Assembly: GCF_003112535.1 (NCBI RefSeq)
Contig: NZ_BEWA01000020.1
Coordinates: forward strand, 62,001-126,000
DNA: 64,000 bases
Direction of reading: 5' to 3'
From: Streptomyces rishiriensis
GTDB lineage: Bacteria > Actinomycetota > Actinomycetes > Streptomycetales > Streptomycetaceae
The notes beneath the pieces were generated by a model. That model saw nothing but the letters and a program-made list of their open reading frames with translations. It was not told the DNA's origin and made no database searches. The number at the start of each line of letters is the position of its first letter. The first letter of the stretch is position 1. The translations under genes and the position numbers were made by a program. Below, one piece after another: positions 10,327-18,563 of the stretch.

Positions 10327-10412
10327 GCCCCCCACGCACCCGCCAGAGCCGACCTACCCTTGCTGCCTTCCGGCCCTGGGGGAGTTCAGTCAGATAGCGC
10401 CGCGTGAGGGGC
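10327..10412 (-). ncRNA. ffs: signal recognition particle RNA, small bacterial type
   Basis: Read on the minus strand, the segment contains the invariant SRP loop GGCCGGAAGGCAGCAAGGGTA at about 10345-10376. The ends GCCCCTCACGC and GCGTGGGGGGC pair to close the rod-shaped hairpin, which sets the limits to within a few bases. It binds Ffh for co-translational targeting. Its place between dnaX and tRNA-Ser is the usual one in Streptomyces. Confidence 0.9.
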
Positions 10413-10487
10413 TCCGCACAGGCTACAGGATCTGAGCGGGGGGAACGAGTTCGCGAGCACTCCTCAACGTCTTGTATTGTTTGCCGC

Positions 10488-10572
10488 GGAGGATTCGCCT
10501 AGAGGCCTAGGGCGCACGCTTGGAAAGCGTGTTGGGTTCACACCCTCACGAGTTCGAATCTCGTATCCTCCG
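10488..10572 (+). tRNA. tRNA-Ser (anticodon GGA)
   Basis: An 85-nt class II tRNA. The acceptor GGAGGAT pairs with ATCCTCC (10565-10571). Anticodon stem CACGC/GCGTG encloses TTGGAAA, the long variable arm is typical of Ser, and CCA is encoded at 10573-10575. Confidence 0.96.
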
Positions 10573-10596
10573 CCAGTGCCTCACCGGGCACGATGT

Positions 10597-10630
10597 CGAA
10601 GGGCCCCACCGTTCGCGGTGGGGCCCTTCG
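10597..10630. terminator. stem-loop terminator after tRNA-Ser(GGA)
   Basis: CGAAGGGCCCCACC pairs perfectly with GGTGGGGCCCTTCG around GTTCGC. It lies between the tRNA and the convergent VOC gene. Confidence 0.88.
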
Positions 10631-10674
10631 TCGTACGCGCGCACTCGGTGGCGGTCGCTCTGTCCCGTGCGGAT

Positions 10675-11073
10675 TCAGCGGGCGAACTTCTCGATGGCGG
10701 CCGGGGTCACCGGGGTGAAGAAGTTGACGAGGTTGCCGTCGGGGTCGCGGAAGAGGAGCGACCGGTTGCCCCACGGCATCGTGGTGGGCTCGTTGACGAA
10801 GTCGGCGACGAAGACGGAGAGGTCCGCGTGCACGCGGTCCACGTCGTCGACGAGGAACTCGATGATCACGCTGTGGTTGTCCGCCGGGCGGGCGGACCCC
10901 GGAGCGGACAGCGCGATGGTGCGGGCGCCGGCGATCGCCAGGGTGGCGTTCGGGGTGGTGAGTTCGGCGAAGTCCTCGGTGGCCCAGGTCGCCGGCACCC
11001 CCGCGGCCTTCTCGTAGAACGCGACCAGGCGTGCGACGTCGCTGGTGACGATGCGGATCGAGACGAAGTCCAT
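10675..11073 (-). CDS. VOC (glyoxalase/bleomycin-resistance fold) family protein
   Basis: This 132-residue protein has two beta-alpha-beta-beta-beta modules of the VOC fold, seen in VSIRIVTSDVARLVAFYEKA and RSLLFRDPDGNLVNFFTPV, where the Glu/Asn-type metal position is not clear. Members act as lyases, dioxygenases or drug-binding proteins; the substrate is not evident. The ATG at 11073 is favoured because it begins the first beta strand (MDFVSIRIVTSD). It is divergent from the WYL regulator gene, and a perfect palindrome lies between the two starts, so it is probably that regulator's target. Confidence 0.88.
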   Translation of the reverse strand: MDFVSIRIVTSDVARLVAFYEKAAGVPATWATEDFAELTTPNATLAIAGARTIALSAPGSARPADNHSVIIEFLVDDVDRVHADLSVFVADFVNEPTTMPWGNRSLLFRDPDGNLVNFFTPVTPAAIEKFAR

Positions 11074-11119
11074 GGTGTTCTCCCAGGTCGGTGGAGTCGC
11101 TGTACGCCGCAGACTAGGA

Positions 11120-11150
11120 CGGATAGTGGTCAGAATCGGTCCACTATCCG
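11120..11150. promoter_or_regulatory. perfect inverted repeat, candidate operator of the WYL regulator
   Basis: CGGATAGTGG at 11120-11129 is mirrored by CCACTATCCG at 11141-11150, giving 10-bp arms with an 11-bp centre. It sits in the 93-bp gap between the divergent VOC and WYL genes, 17 bp from the WYL start, and can control both promoters. Confidence 0.75.
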
Positions 11151-11166
11151 CGTTAGGCTCCGAAAC

Positions 11167-12216
11167 ATGTCTCGACCCACCGGACGCGTACTGACTCTCC
11201 TGGAGCTGCTGCAGTCGGGCGGCGTCCGGACGATGGCCGAGCTCGCCGCCCGGCTCGGCGTGGACGGGCGGACCGTGCGCCGGTACGTGGACCAGCTGAT
11301 CGACCTCGACGTGCCGGTGGAGTCCGTGCGGGGCCGCTACGGCGGGTACCGGCTCGCCTCCGGGTACCGTCTGCCGCCGCTCATGTTCAGCGACGACGAG
11401 GCGCTCGCCGTGCTGCTCGGCCTGCTCGCCGGCCGCCGGTCGGGGCTCATGACGACGGCGGACACGGCGGGCGAGACGGCGGCGGCCAAGATCCGCAGGG
11501 TGCTGCCCCACCGCCTGGCCCGCAGGCTCGACACCGTCCTGGAGTCTCTCGCCTTCACGGCCGCGCCCGGGGAGTTCACCGGCCCGGACGCCGAGGTCCT
11601 GCTCACCGTCGCCGACGCGGTCCGCCATCGGCGTCCGCTCTCGATCAGATACACCGACCGTGACGGCCGCCGCAGCGAACGCCGGCTGCACGCCTATGGG
11701 ATCGTCGCCCATGCGGGCCGGTGGTACGTCACGGGCACGGACCCCGAGGCCGGCGAGGACCGGACCTTCCGGCTCGATCGCATCGCGACCGCGCGGACCC
11801 TATCCGGTTCGTTCGAGGCGCCCGCCGGAGTCGATCCGGCGCAGCGCGTGGTGTCCGGGTTCGCCGCAGCCGAGTACCGCCACGAGGTGACCTTGCGCAT
11901 CCACGCGACGGTCGATCAGATCCGCGCCCGCCTCCCTGCCACCGTGGCGACCCTGGAAGAGGCGGAGCCCCCGGCGGACGCCGATCCGGACGCCGATCCG
12001 GAGACAGGTCCGGAGACAGGTCCGGCGAGCGGTCCGGCGAGCGGTCCGGCGGCCGAGCGTTGGCTGCGCGTCGGGCTGCGGGCGGAACGGCTCGACTGGC
12101 TGCCGCCCCTCCTCGCCTCGCTCGACCGGCCGTTCGTCGTCGAGCGCCCCGACGAACTGCGCGGCCTCGTCGTCGCGTTCGCCGACCGCCTCGCATCTCG
12201 CGCCCGTCGAGCCTGA
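11167..12216 (+). CDS. WYL-domain transcriptional regulator (DeoR-type HTH)
   Basis: This 349-residue protein has an N-terminal winged helix (about 1-60: VLTLLELLQSGGVRTMAELA, DGRTVRRYVDQLIDLDVPVE). A WYL domain follows (about 140-220: RRPLSIRYTDRDGRRSERR, WYVTGTDPEAGEDRTFRLDRI) and a WCX-type C-terminal domain ends near LDRPFVVERPDELRGLV. An Asp/Pro/Gly-rich insertion with short repeats (about 265-298) interrupts the C-terminal domain. The ATG at 11167 is used because MSRPTGRVLTLLELLQ is the family's usual beginning. WYL domains sense ligands that are mostly unknown. The gene ends 6 bp from the convergent acyltransferase gene. Confidence 0.93.
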   Translation: MSRPTGRVLTLLELLQSGGVRTMAELAARLGVDGRTVRRYVDQLIDLDVPVESVRGRYGGYRLASGYRLPPLMFSDDEALAVLLGLLAGRRSGLMTTADTAGETAAAKIRRVLPHRLARRLDTVLESLAFTAAPGEFTGPDAEVLLTVADAVRHRRPLSIRYTDRDGRRSERRLHAYGIVAHAGRWYVTGTDPEAGEDRTFRLDRIATARTLSGSFEAPAGVDPAQRVVSGFAAAEYRHEVTLRIHATVDQIRARLPATVATLEEAEPPADADPDADPETGPETGPASGPASGPAAERWLRVGLRAERLDWLPPLLASLDRPFVVERPDELRGLVVAFADRLASRARRA

Positions 12217-12222
12217 CGGCGT

Positions 12223-13560
12223 TCACCCCCGTCCGGCGTCGTCCGCCGTCTGCTCCCGGCCTCGCTCGGCCAGTGCGGCGAGCTCGGTCAGGAAGGCCTC
12301 TGCCAGGAGGGTCGCGTCCCGGCTTCCCGAGTTGGTGGCGACGCTCAGGGTGTGCCCCTGGGCGCAGCCGCCCAGGGCGAAGGTGACCGTGCCGGCCGGG
12401 GGCACCATCGGGACGATGTTCAGGCTGCGCAGCGGTCGTCCGGCCAGGGTCTGGCCCTGTTCGCGCAGGTGGACGTAGGAGCAGGCGGCCGGGGCGTAGG
12501 CGGGCGCGAAGATCGTGCCGCCGGCCAGCGCCATGGTCGCCCCGGGAAGCGCCGCGAGCGTGCCCTCGACGAGTCTCTCCGAGGTGCTCCGGGCCCGGGT
12601 GACGGTCGTCAGCAGGCCGGTGCAGGCGGTCAGCCGGGCCGCGGGGTCGGCCAGCGTCACCGGTGCGGGGACCCGCACGTTGGCGAACGCGTTGCCGAGG
12701 AACTCCCCGCAGTCGTCCGGGCGTTCGTCGACGGGGACCGAAAGCCAGACCGGACGCGGGGCAACGCCCGGACCGGTGCCCGGACCGATGCCGGGACCGG
12801 CGTCCGGACCGGCGCCGGAGCCGCCGTCGGGGAGCCGGGACCGCAGGACTCCCGACACCGTCGCCAGGAACACCTCGTTGGTGGTCGCCCTACGGCCCGG
12901 GGCGGCTTCCCGCGCCGCCCGCAGGACGTCGGCGCGCAGCCCGACGAGCGCGTAGGCGGGCTCCCGCGGGCCCTGGTGCGGCAGGGGCACGGCGCGCCCC
13001 GCGGTCAGCAGACCGGGCGGCCCGCCCGCCGCCGGGGCGGGGCGCGCCGTCCGCCGCCGGGGGCCGGGCACCGCAAGGGAGGCGGCGCCGTCCAGGGGCC
13101 GGCCGTCGTCGAAGAGGGAGCGCAGCAGGGTCGTCAGGGAGCGCCCGTCGAGCAGGCTGTGGTGCATCCGGAACAGCAGGGAGAACTCGCCCTGCGTCGA
13201 GCCCCGCAGGAGGTGCAGGCCCCACGGCGGGCGGTCGGCGGGGAAGGGGGTGTGGAACCACCGCCCCACCGCGTCCCGGAGGGTGCCGTCCACGCAGTCG
13301 ACCTGTCGTCCCAGCTCGTGGCCGTCCGCGCGGGCCCAGCGGTGCCGGCCGGTCCACCAGGCCAGACCCGGCCGGGCGCCCGGGGCGACCAGGGTCCGGG
13401 TGAGCCGCGGCAGCGCCTTCCACCGCTCCTCCACCAACGCCCGCAGCTCGTCCGGCGCGGGCGGCGCGCCCGTGAAGTCCAGCGCGATCCCGGCGTTGGG
13501 CGGGCCGAACGGCCAGCGGGCCATCCCCTCTTCCAGCAAGGGCAGATGCGATCCGGGCAT
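12223..13560 (-). CDS. WS/DGAT-like acyltransferase
   Basis: This 445-residue protein belongs to the wax-ester synthase/diacylglycerol acyltransferase superfamily. The catalytic HHxxxDG motif is intact as HHSLLDG (residues 133-139). Family members transfer an acyl group from acyl-CoA to an alcohol, usually at the inner membrane surface or on lipid bodies. A Pro/Gly-rich insertion around residues 250-270 (GPDAGPGIGPGTGPG) is unusual. The ATG at 13560 opens a typical N-terminus (MPGSHLPLLEEGMARW). It is divergent from a glycosyltransferase-thioesterase pair about 300 bp away, suggesting a shared job in making an acylated glycoside or glycolipid; this is inference. Confidence 0.85.
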   Translation of the reverse strand: MPGSHLPLLEEGMARWPFGPPNAGIALDFTGAPPAPDELRALVEERWKALPRLTRTLVAPGARPGLAWWTGRHRWARADGHELGRQVDCVDGTLRDAVGRWFHTPFPADRPPWGLHLLRGSTQGEFSLLFRMHHSLLDGRSLTTLLRSLFDDGRPLDGAASLAVPGPRRRTARPAPAAGGPPGLLTAGRAVPLPHQGPREPAYALVGLRADVLRAAREAAPGRRATTNEVFLATVSGVLRSRLPDGGSGAGPDAGPGIGPGTGPGVAPRPVWLSVPVDERPDDCGEFLGNAFANVRVPAPVTLADPAARLTACTGLLTTVTRARSTSERLVEGTLAALPGATMALAGGTIFAPAYAPAACSYVHLREQGQTLAGRPLRSLNIVPMVPPAGTVTFALGGCAQGHTLSVATNSGSRDATLLAEAFLTELAALAERGREQTADDAGRG

Positions 13561-13856
13561 GAGACTGCTCCTGTCATGGGCCGTCCCTGTCGAGGACCGG
13601 TCCTGTCGTGGACCGGCCGCTGGCGGACGACGTCCTGTACCCCCAACGGCCGATGCGACCGGCGGTCACGTGTCGCGCCTCGCGCGGGTGTCAACGCGCG
13701 GGCCCGCGGGCTCCCTGATGGGGTGACACTGCAGCAGGTTTGCGGTCGGGAGCGGTGTCCGAGCGCCTTTAATCGGGACTCCGCGTCCGCGTTGGGACGC
13801 GCCGTCACCCTTTTTGGTCCCCGCACCGGCTCCGCGCCGGACAGGAGTTACGTGTC

Positions 13857-15020
13857 GTGCCTGGTACCCGTGCGAATCCCGCGCACATCGCCGTGTTCAA
13901 CGTCCCGATGCACGGACACGTGAATCCGACGCTGGGGGTCGTCGAGGAGCTCGTACGACGGGGGCACCGGGTCACCTACGCCGTCACCGAGGACTTCGTG
14001 CACCAGGTGAAGGCGGCCGGCGCCGAGCCCGTGTTCTACCCGGACACGGGGGACGGTTCGGAGGCGCCGGAGGAGATGGGCGAGGGGTTCGCCCGGGTCG
14101 TCCGGCTGGCGCTGGCCGGTCTGCCCGCCCTGGCCAGGGCGTACGACAGGGACCGGCCCGATCTGGCGCTGTGCGACGTCTACGGGCTGGCGGGTCTGCT
14201 GCTGGGCGCGCGCTGGCAGATCCCCACGGTGGTGGCCTCGCCCACCCACCTCGCCTACGACGGCATCGTCCCCGAGTTCTTCGGCGTGCCGGGCCTCCCC
14301 CAGGTGCCCGGCTTCGCGGAACTCGTGGCCGCCTTCGCGGAACACGGGGTGGACAGCGCGCGGATCCAGGATCTCGTGCAGCCGGAGCACGCCGTCGCGT
14401 TCTTCCCGCGCGCCTTCCAGCGCAGGCCCGGCACGGTCATGGCGCGGCGCGTCGCCTATGTCGGACCGGCGCTCGGGGACCGCTCCTACCAGGGCTCCTG
14501 GCAGCCCCCACGGCAGGACCGGCCGGTGCTGCTGGTGTCGCTGGGCTCGCAGTTCAACCGGCGGCCCCGGTTCTACCGGTCCTGCGTCGAGGCCTTCGCC
14601 GAGCTGCCCTGGCATGTGGTGATGTCCGTCGGCCGCGCCGTCCCGCCGGACGAGCTGGGGCCGCTTCCCGACAGCGTCGAGGTGCATCCGCACGTGCCCC
14701 AACTGGCCGTGCTCGCGCAGGCGAACGCCTTCGTCACCCATGCCGGGATGGGCGGCACGATGGAGGCGCTGCACTACGGCGTTCCGCTGGTCGCGGTGCC
14801 GCAGATGGCCGAGCAGCGGGTCAACGCCGCGCAGATCGAGCGCCTGCGGCTCGGCGTCCACCTGCCGCGCGAGACCGTCACTCCGGAGGCGCTGCGCGAG
14901 GCCGTCCTGCGGGTCTCCTCCGACCGGGACATCCGCGCCGCCGTGGCGGACATGCGCCGGGAGATCGCGGCGGCGGGAGGGGCGGGCGCCGCCGCGGACC
15001 TGATCGAGCGGGCCCTGTAG
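13857..15020 (+). CDS. MGT-type (GT1) macrolide-like glycosyltransferase
   Basis: This 387-residue GT-B glycosyltransferase has the acceptor-domain start FNVPMHGHVNPTLGVVEELV and the nucleotide-sugar signature in the C-terminal half, HAGMGGTMEALHYGVPLVAV followed by PQMAEQRVNA. These are typical of macrolide/antibiotic glycosyltransferases that use UDP- or dTDP-sugars. The GTG at 13857 has AGGAG ten bases upstream. It is followed 29 bp later by a thioesterase gene and is divergent from a WS/DGAT-like gene. The acceptor is unknown; a self-resistance (drug-inactivating) role is an alternative. Confidence 0.92.
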   Translation: MPGTRANPAHIAVFNVPMHGHVNPTLGVVEELVRRGHRVTYAVTEDFVHQVKAAGAEPVFYPDTGDGSEAPEEMGEGFARVVRLALAGLPALARAYDRDRPDLALCDVYGLAGLLLGARWQIPTVVASPTHLAYDGIVPEFFGVPGLPQVPGFAELVAAFAEHGVDSARIQDLVQPEHAVAFFPRAFQRRPGTVMARRVAYVGPALGDRSYQGSWQPPRQDRPVLLVSLGSQFNRRPRFYRSCVEAFAELPWHVVMSVGRAVPPDELGPLPDSVEVHPHVPQLAVLAQANAFVTHAGMGGTMEALHYGVPLVAVPQMAEQRVNAAQIERLRLGVHLPRETVTPEALREAVLRVSSDRDIRAAVADMRREIAAAGGAGAAADLIERAL

Positions 15021-15049
15021 GCCCGCAGCCCTTTTCTAGGAGTGACGTC

Positions 15050-15517
15050 GTGACCCACGCCCTGGCGGCCGACATCCGCCGCACGAGCACCGTGCCGGAG
15101 TGCCGGCCGCACCTGTATCTGCGCCAGGTCCGCATGAGCGACCTGGACTCGATGAACCACGTGAACAACGTCCGGCTGCTGGAGATGATCCAGGACGCCC
15201 ACATCGACATGTTCTATCTGCGCCCCGGGCTGCCCGGCCAGGAGATCCGCCCCCGGTTCGTCTACGCACGCCACGAGCTCGACTACTCGGAGCCTCTGAC
15301 GCTGCAGCCGGAGCCCGTCACCATCACCACGACGATCGGCGACCTGCGCCGCTCGTCCTTCCGCGTCACCAGCCGCGTCACCCGCGACGCCCGGGTGTTC
15401 TGCACGTGTGTGAGCACGGCCGTCGCCTACGACCCGGACGCCCGCTGCTCGCGCCGGCTGGAGGAGGCGGAGCGCGCCCTGGCGGCCCGGCACGCGACGC
15501 CCGAGGCGGCCCGCTGA
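15050..15517 (+). CDS. acyl-CoA thioesterase (4HBT hotdog fold)
   Basis: This 155-residue single hotdog-fold protein has the 4-hydroxybenzoyl-CoA thioesterase signature RMSDLDSMNHVNNVRLLEM, with Asp as the expected catalytic residue. It resembles FadM/YbgC-type thioesterases. The GTG at 15050 has AGGAG at 15038-15042. The short gap after the glycosyltransferase gene suggests one transcript. It may release or trim the fatty acyl chain used by the neighbouring acyltransferase; this is inference. Confidence 0.88.
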   Translation: MTHALAADIRRTSTVPECRPHLYLRQVRMSDLDSMNHVNNVRLLEMIQDAHIDMFYLRPGLPGQEIRPRFVYARHELDYSEPLTLQPEPVTITTTIGDLRRSSFRVTSRVTRDARVFCTCVSTAVAYDPDARCSRRLEEAERALAARHATPEAAR

Positions 15518-15568
15518 GCCACCACCCGTCCCCGCCCGGCCCCGCCCGTCCCCGCCCGGGTGGTCGGC

Positions 15569-17791
15569 TCAGCGTTCGATCCGGACCGGCTCCGACACGC
15601 TGACCTGGTCGATGTCCGACACCCGGATCGTCACCTTCATCTCCCACTCGCCCGGCATGGGCAGGTTCACGGCGTCGGCGCCCCAGTAGCCGCCCCGGTC
15701 GGTGATCCCGGAGTCGAGGGGGCCGACGTCCCGCGCGGGAAGGCTGAAGGAGATGCGCAGTTCAGGGATGCTGACGAAGCCGCCGTCGGGGCCGTAGACC
15801 ACGGCCTGGAGCTGGTTGCCGCCGACCCGGCCCGGGTCGAGGGTGACCTGCACCTTGCCGCGGAAGTCGCCGGTCTGCGGGGAGTCCAGGGAGAAGGGCA
15901 CGTCGGTCACGGAGGCCACGGGCAGCCCGGCCGACTGCTCGGCCGCCGCCGCCTCGGTCGCCGCCCGGCCCGGGAGGGTGCCGGTCAGCACGGTCGTCAG
16001 GACCAGGACGACGACCGAGACGGCGACCTCGGCCAGCACGGAGCGGCGCAACGACCGGCGCCGGTCCTCGCCGGCCGGGGCGAGCGGCCGGTGGTCGTGG
16101 TGAGGCCCCTCGGCGGAGGATCTCCGCCGGTCCGCGGGCTCGTTCCCGGGGTCGGCGGGCTGCTCGGGGCGGGTGTCCTCGGCCTGCGCGATCCCGGACG
16201 ACGCTGAGTCGTCGTCCGACGGCCGGTCGGACGGGCCGCCCACCGGCTCCGGAACCCGGACTTCCTTCCTCACCGCCACGGACGCCACAGCCGCCCCGAC
16301 CGTCGCGTTCGCGTTCGCGTTCGCGTTCGTGGTCGCGTTCGCGTTAGTGGTCGTGGTCGTGGTCGTGTTCGCGGTCGTCGCCTCGGGCGTGGCGGCGGTC
16401 GTCGCCGTGGGCATGGTGATCGTCCGGGCGGCCCCGTGCACCGTCCGGCGCGACCATGCTCCCGCGAGCAGCAGCAGCGCCACCGTGGCGAGTTTGGCCA
16501 GCAGGACCCGCCCGTACGTGGTGTCCGTCAGGGCGGACACCGAGCCGAGGCCGCGCCAGGACTGGTAGACGCCCGTCACCACCAGGACCGTCACCGACAG
16601 GGCCGCCAGCCGGGAGAAGCGGTTGACCACGCGCGAGGGGACGGACGCGCGGTGGAGCAGGGTGAGCAGGGCCGCGAGGCCGCCCAGCCAGGCGGCCATC
16701 GCGAGCAGGTGCAGTACCGAGGACGCCATCGCCGCCGGGACCTGGATGCCGGCCGAGGCGTGCTCGGCGGACGCCCAGGTCAGGGCGAGGCCGACCGCCA
16801 GCGCGGCGCCGGCCAGCAGCGCCGGACGCGACGGCCGCTCGCCCTTGCGTTCCCGCACGGGCCCTCGCTGCCACCTCAGCAGGACCGCGACGGCCGCCAG
16901 CAGGGCGAGGCGCGTGACCAGGGCCAGGCCGGGGCGGGTGCCCAGGGTGCGGGCGAGACCCGAGGGGTCCAGGGCCTCGGCCGGGCCGGCGCCGGTCTCG
17001 TAGGGGGCGCGCAGCAGGAGCAGGAACACCGTCGATCCGACGAGCGCCCACCAGCCGGCCAGCAGGAGCCTGCGCAGCGGCCGGACGTCCGGCGGGCCGC
17101 ACACGGCGACGAAGGCGGCCGTGCCGATGAGGAGGGCCGCGGCGAGGTACGCGACGTAGCGGCCGATGGTGAACAGGCCGCTGGTGGCCGGGTCCTCGAC
17201 GGAGGTGCTGGGCAGGGCGGGCGGGACGGCGGAGGGCTTGCCGACGGAGAAGGTGAGGGCGCCGGCGATCGGGTGACTGTCCGCCGACACGACCCGCCAG
17301 GCCACCGTGAACGTACCGGTGCCGAGGCCGCCGGGCAGCGTCACCCGCGCGGTGTCGGCGCGCCCGTCCGCGTGCTCGGGCTTGCCGATGCGCAGCCGTT
17401 GGTTGTCGGGGTCGAAGACGCGGAAGGAGTCGTCGAGGAGGCCCACGGACTCGGTGAAGGCGAGCGTGATGGAGCGGGGGGCCGTCTTGACGACGCTTCC
17501 GTCGACGGGGTCGGCGCCGCGCAGGGCCGCGTGCGCGGAGGCCGGTCCGCCGCCGAGGAGGAGCAGCGTCAGCACGGAGCCCAGCAGCACCAGCCCTCGG
17601 AGCCGCCGTCGGCGACCGCCGCTCCGGCGACCGCCGCTCCGGCGACCGCCGCTCCGGCGACCGCCGCTCCGGCGACCGCCGCTCCGGCGACCGCCGCTCC
17701 GGCGATCGTCGCTCCGGCGATCGTCGTTCCGGCGATCGACGCCGTGGGGTCCGCCGCCCTGTCGTCGTCCGTCCTCGTGGCCTTCGCTCAC
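15569..17791 (-). CDS. CopC-CopD copper resistance/uptake fusion protein
   Basis: The protein has 740 residues. An unusual cytoplasmic N-terminus carries six to seven RRSGG repeats. A signal-type segment (LRGLVLLGSVLTLLLLGG) ends in ASAHAALRGADPVDGS, where the His after Ala is the expected N-terminal copper ligand of CopC. The CopC domain continues through WRVVSADSHPIAGALTFSVG. A multi-helix CopD region follows (VAYLAAALLIGTAAFVAVCG onward), then a Thr/Asn/Ala low-complexity linker and a C-terminal extracellular beta domain (FIXH/YtkA-like, LDSPQTGDFRGKVQVTL). The GTG at 17791 is chosen for its GGCGGAGCGGTGAC upstream; the open frame extends to 17869. It handles periplasmic-side copper by family inference. 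Confidence 0.9.
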   Translation of the reverse strand: MSEGHEDGRRQGGGPHGVDRRNDDRRSDDRRSGGRRSGGRRSGGRRSGGRRSGGRRSGGRRRRLRGLVLLGSVLTLLLLGGGPASAHAALRGADPVDGSVVKTAPRSITLAFTESVGLLDDSFRVFDPDNQRLRIGKPEHADGRADTARVTLPGGLGTGTFTVAWRVVSADSHPIAGALTFSVGKPSAVPPALPSTSVEDPATSGLFTIGRYVAYLAAALLIGTAAFVAVCGPPDVRPLRRLLLAGWWALVGSTVFLLLLRAPYETGAGPAEALDPSGLARTLGTRPGLALVTRLALLAAVAVLLRWQRGPVRERKGERPSRPALLAGAALAVGLALTWASAEHASAGIQVPAAMASSVLHLLAMAAWLGGLAALLTLLHRASVPSRVVNRFSRLAALSVTVLVVTGVYQSWRGLGSVSALTDTTYGRVLLAKLATVALLLLAGAWSRRTVHGAARTITMPTATTAATPEATTANTTTTTTTNANATTNANANANATVGAAVASVAVRKEVRVPEPVGGPSDRPSDDDSASSGIAQAEDTRPEQPADPGNEPADRRRSSAEGPHHDHRPLAPAGEDRRRSLRRSVLAEVAVSVVVLVLTTVLTGTLPGRAATEAAAAEQSAGLPVASVTDVPFSLDSPQTGDFRGKVQVTLDPGRVGGNQLQAVVYGPDGGFVSIPELRISFSLPARDVGPLDSGITDRGGYWGADAVNLPMPGEWEMKVTIRVSDIDQVSVSEPVRIER
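17620..17722. repeat. 15-bp coding tandem repeat (RRSGG units) in the copper gene
   Basis: The unit CGACCGCCGCTCCGG repeats about six times with diverging copies at the right edge. On the minus strand it encodes Arg-Arg-Ser-Gly-Gly. Copies are nearly identical, implying recent expansion. Confidence 0.85.
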
Positions 17792-17957
17792 GTCACCGCT
17801 CCGCCTTGCTCGACCTGCTCGGAACTCGTGATCCGAGACTCGCGTGCTCGCAGATACGTACGCATGCACTGGGCATCCGGTTCACCGTGCCGGCCCGGTC
17901 GACGCGTGCGCCCGGGCCGGCGCCGGACGCCCCCGTTCCCGGGCCTCGCCGGGGCCG

Positions 17958-18563
17958 TCACCCGGGGAACGCGGTCTCCCGGCGCAGGAAGGCGAGTTGG
18001 GCCTTCTTCTCCGGCAGGTACACGTCGGGAAGGTCGACCTCCGGGAGCGTGACGACGGGGCCCGCCTCGAAGCCCTGCCGAAGGAAGCGGTCGACCGCCC
18101 TGGTGTTGCGCACGTCGGGGTCCACCACGACGCGCCGCCGGTCCAGGCCGAGCAGGACGTACGAGGCGAACACGCCCATCAGCGCCGCCGACCAGCCGGA
18201 CCGGGGGCCCCGCTCGTCGGCCGGCGCGATGAGCACGTGGACGCCGATGTCGCCGGACTCCACCGCGTAGACCTCCCCGACCCGGTCCGCGGCGGGCTCG
18301 TAGGTCTGCAGCAGCGCGACCGGGACGCCGTCCAGCTCGGCCAGGAGGGCGTGATGGGTGTCCAGGGTCGCCAGGTGGGCGTAGATCTCGGCGATCCGGT
18401 CGCGCGTCAGGCCGTTCATGCCCCAGAACGCGGCCCGCTCCTCGCTCACCCACGCGTGGACGGTCGTCGCGTCGTCCTCGGGGGCGAGGGGACGCAGGCC
18501 GACGGCGCCCAACCCCTCGACGGTCTCCACGTGGACGTATGCGGGCGCGCGGCGGTCAGCCAT
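17958..18563 (-). CDS. siderophore-type GNAT acetyltransferase (AlcB/RhbD-like)
   Basis: This 201-residue GNAT-fold protein resembles the lysine N-acyltransferase family found in hydroxamate siderophore pathways. Features are VGLRPLAPEDDATTVHAWVS, AFWGMNGLTRDRIAEIYAHL, VYAVESGDIGVHVLIAPADE and VVVDPDVRNTRAVDRFLRQG. It should acylate an N-hydroxy-amine with an acyl-CoA. Its start at 18563 overlaps the stop of the upstream hydrolase gene by 8 bp, so the two are translationally coupled. The operon starts next to an iron box, supporting a siderophore role. Confidence 0.88.
   Translation of the reverse strand: MADRRAPAYVHVETVEGLGAVGLRPLAPEDDATTVHAWVSEERAAFWGMNGLTRDRIAEIYAHLATLDTHHALLAELDGVPVALLQTYEPAADRVGEVYAVESGDIGVHVLIAPADERGPRSGWSAALMGVFASYVLLGLDRRRVVVDPDVRNTRAVDRFLRQGFEAGPVVTLPEVDLPDVYLPEKKAQLAFLRRETAFPG

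Noticed and set aside
10573..15540. tRNA-Ser(GGA) as an attachment site for an integrated island carrying the VOC/WYL/acyltransferase/GT genes
   Set aside because: No integrase, excisionase or duplicated tRNA 3' end was found at the far side; base composition does not shift clearly.
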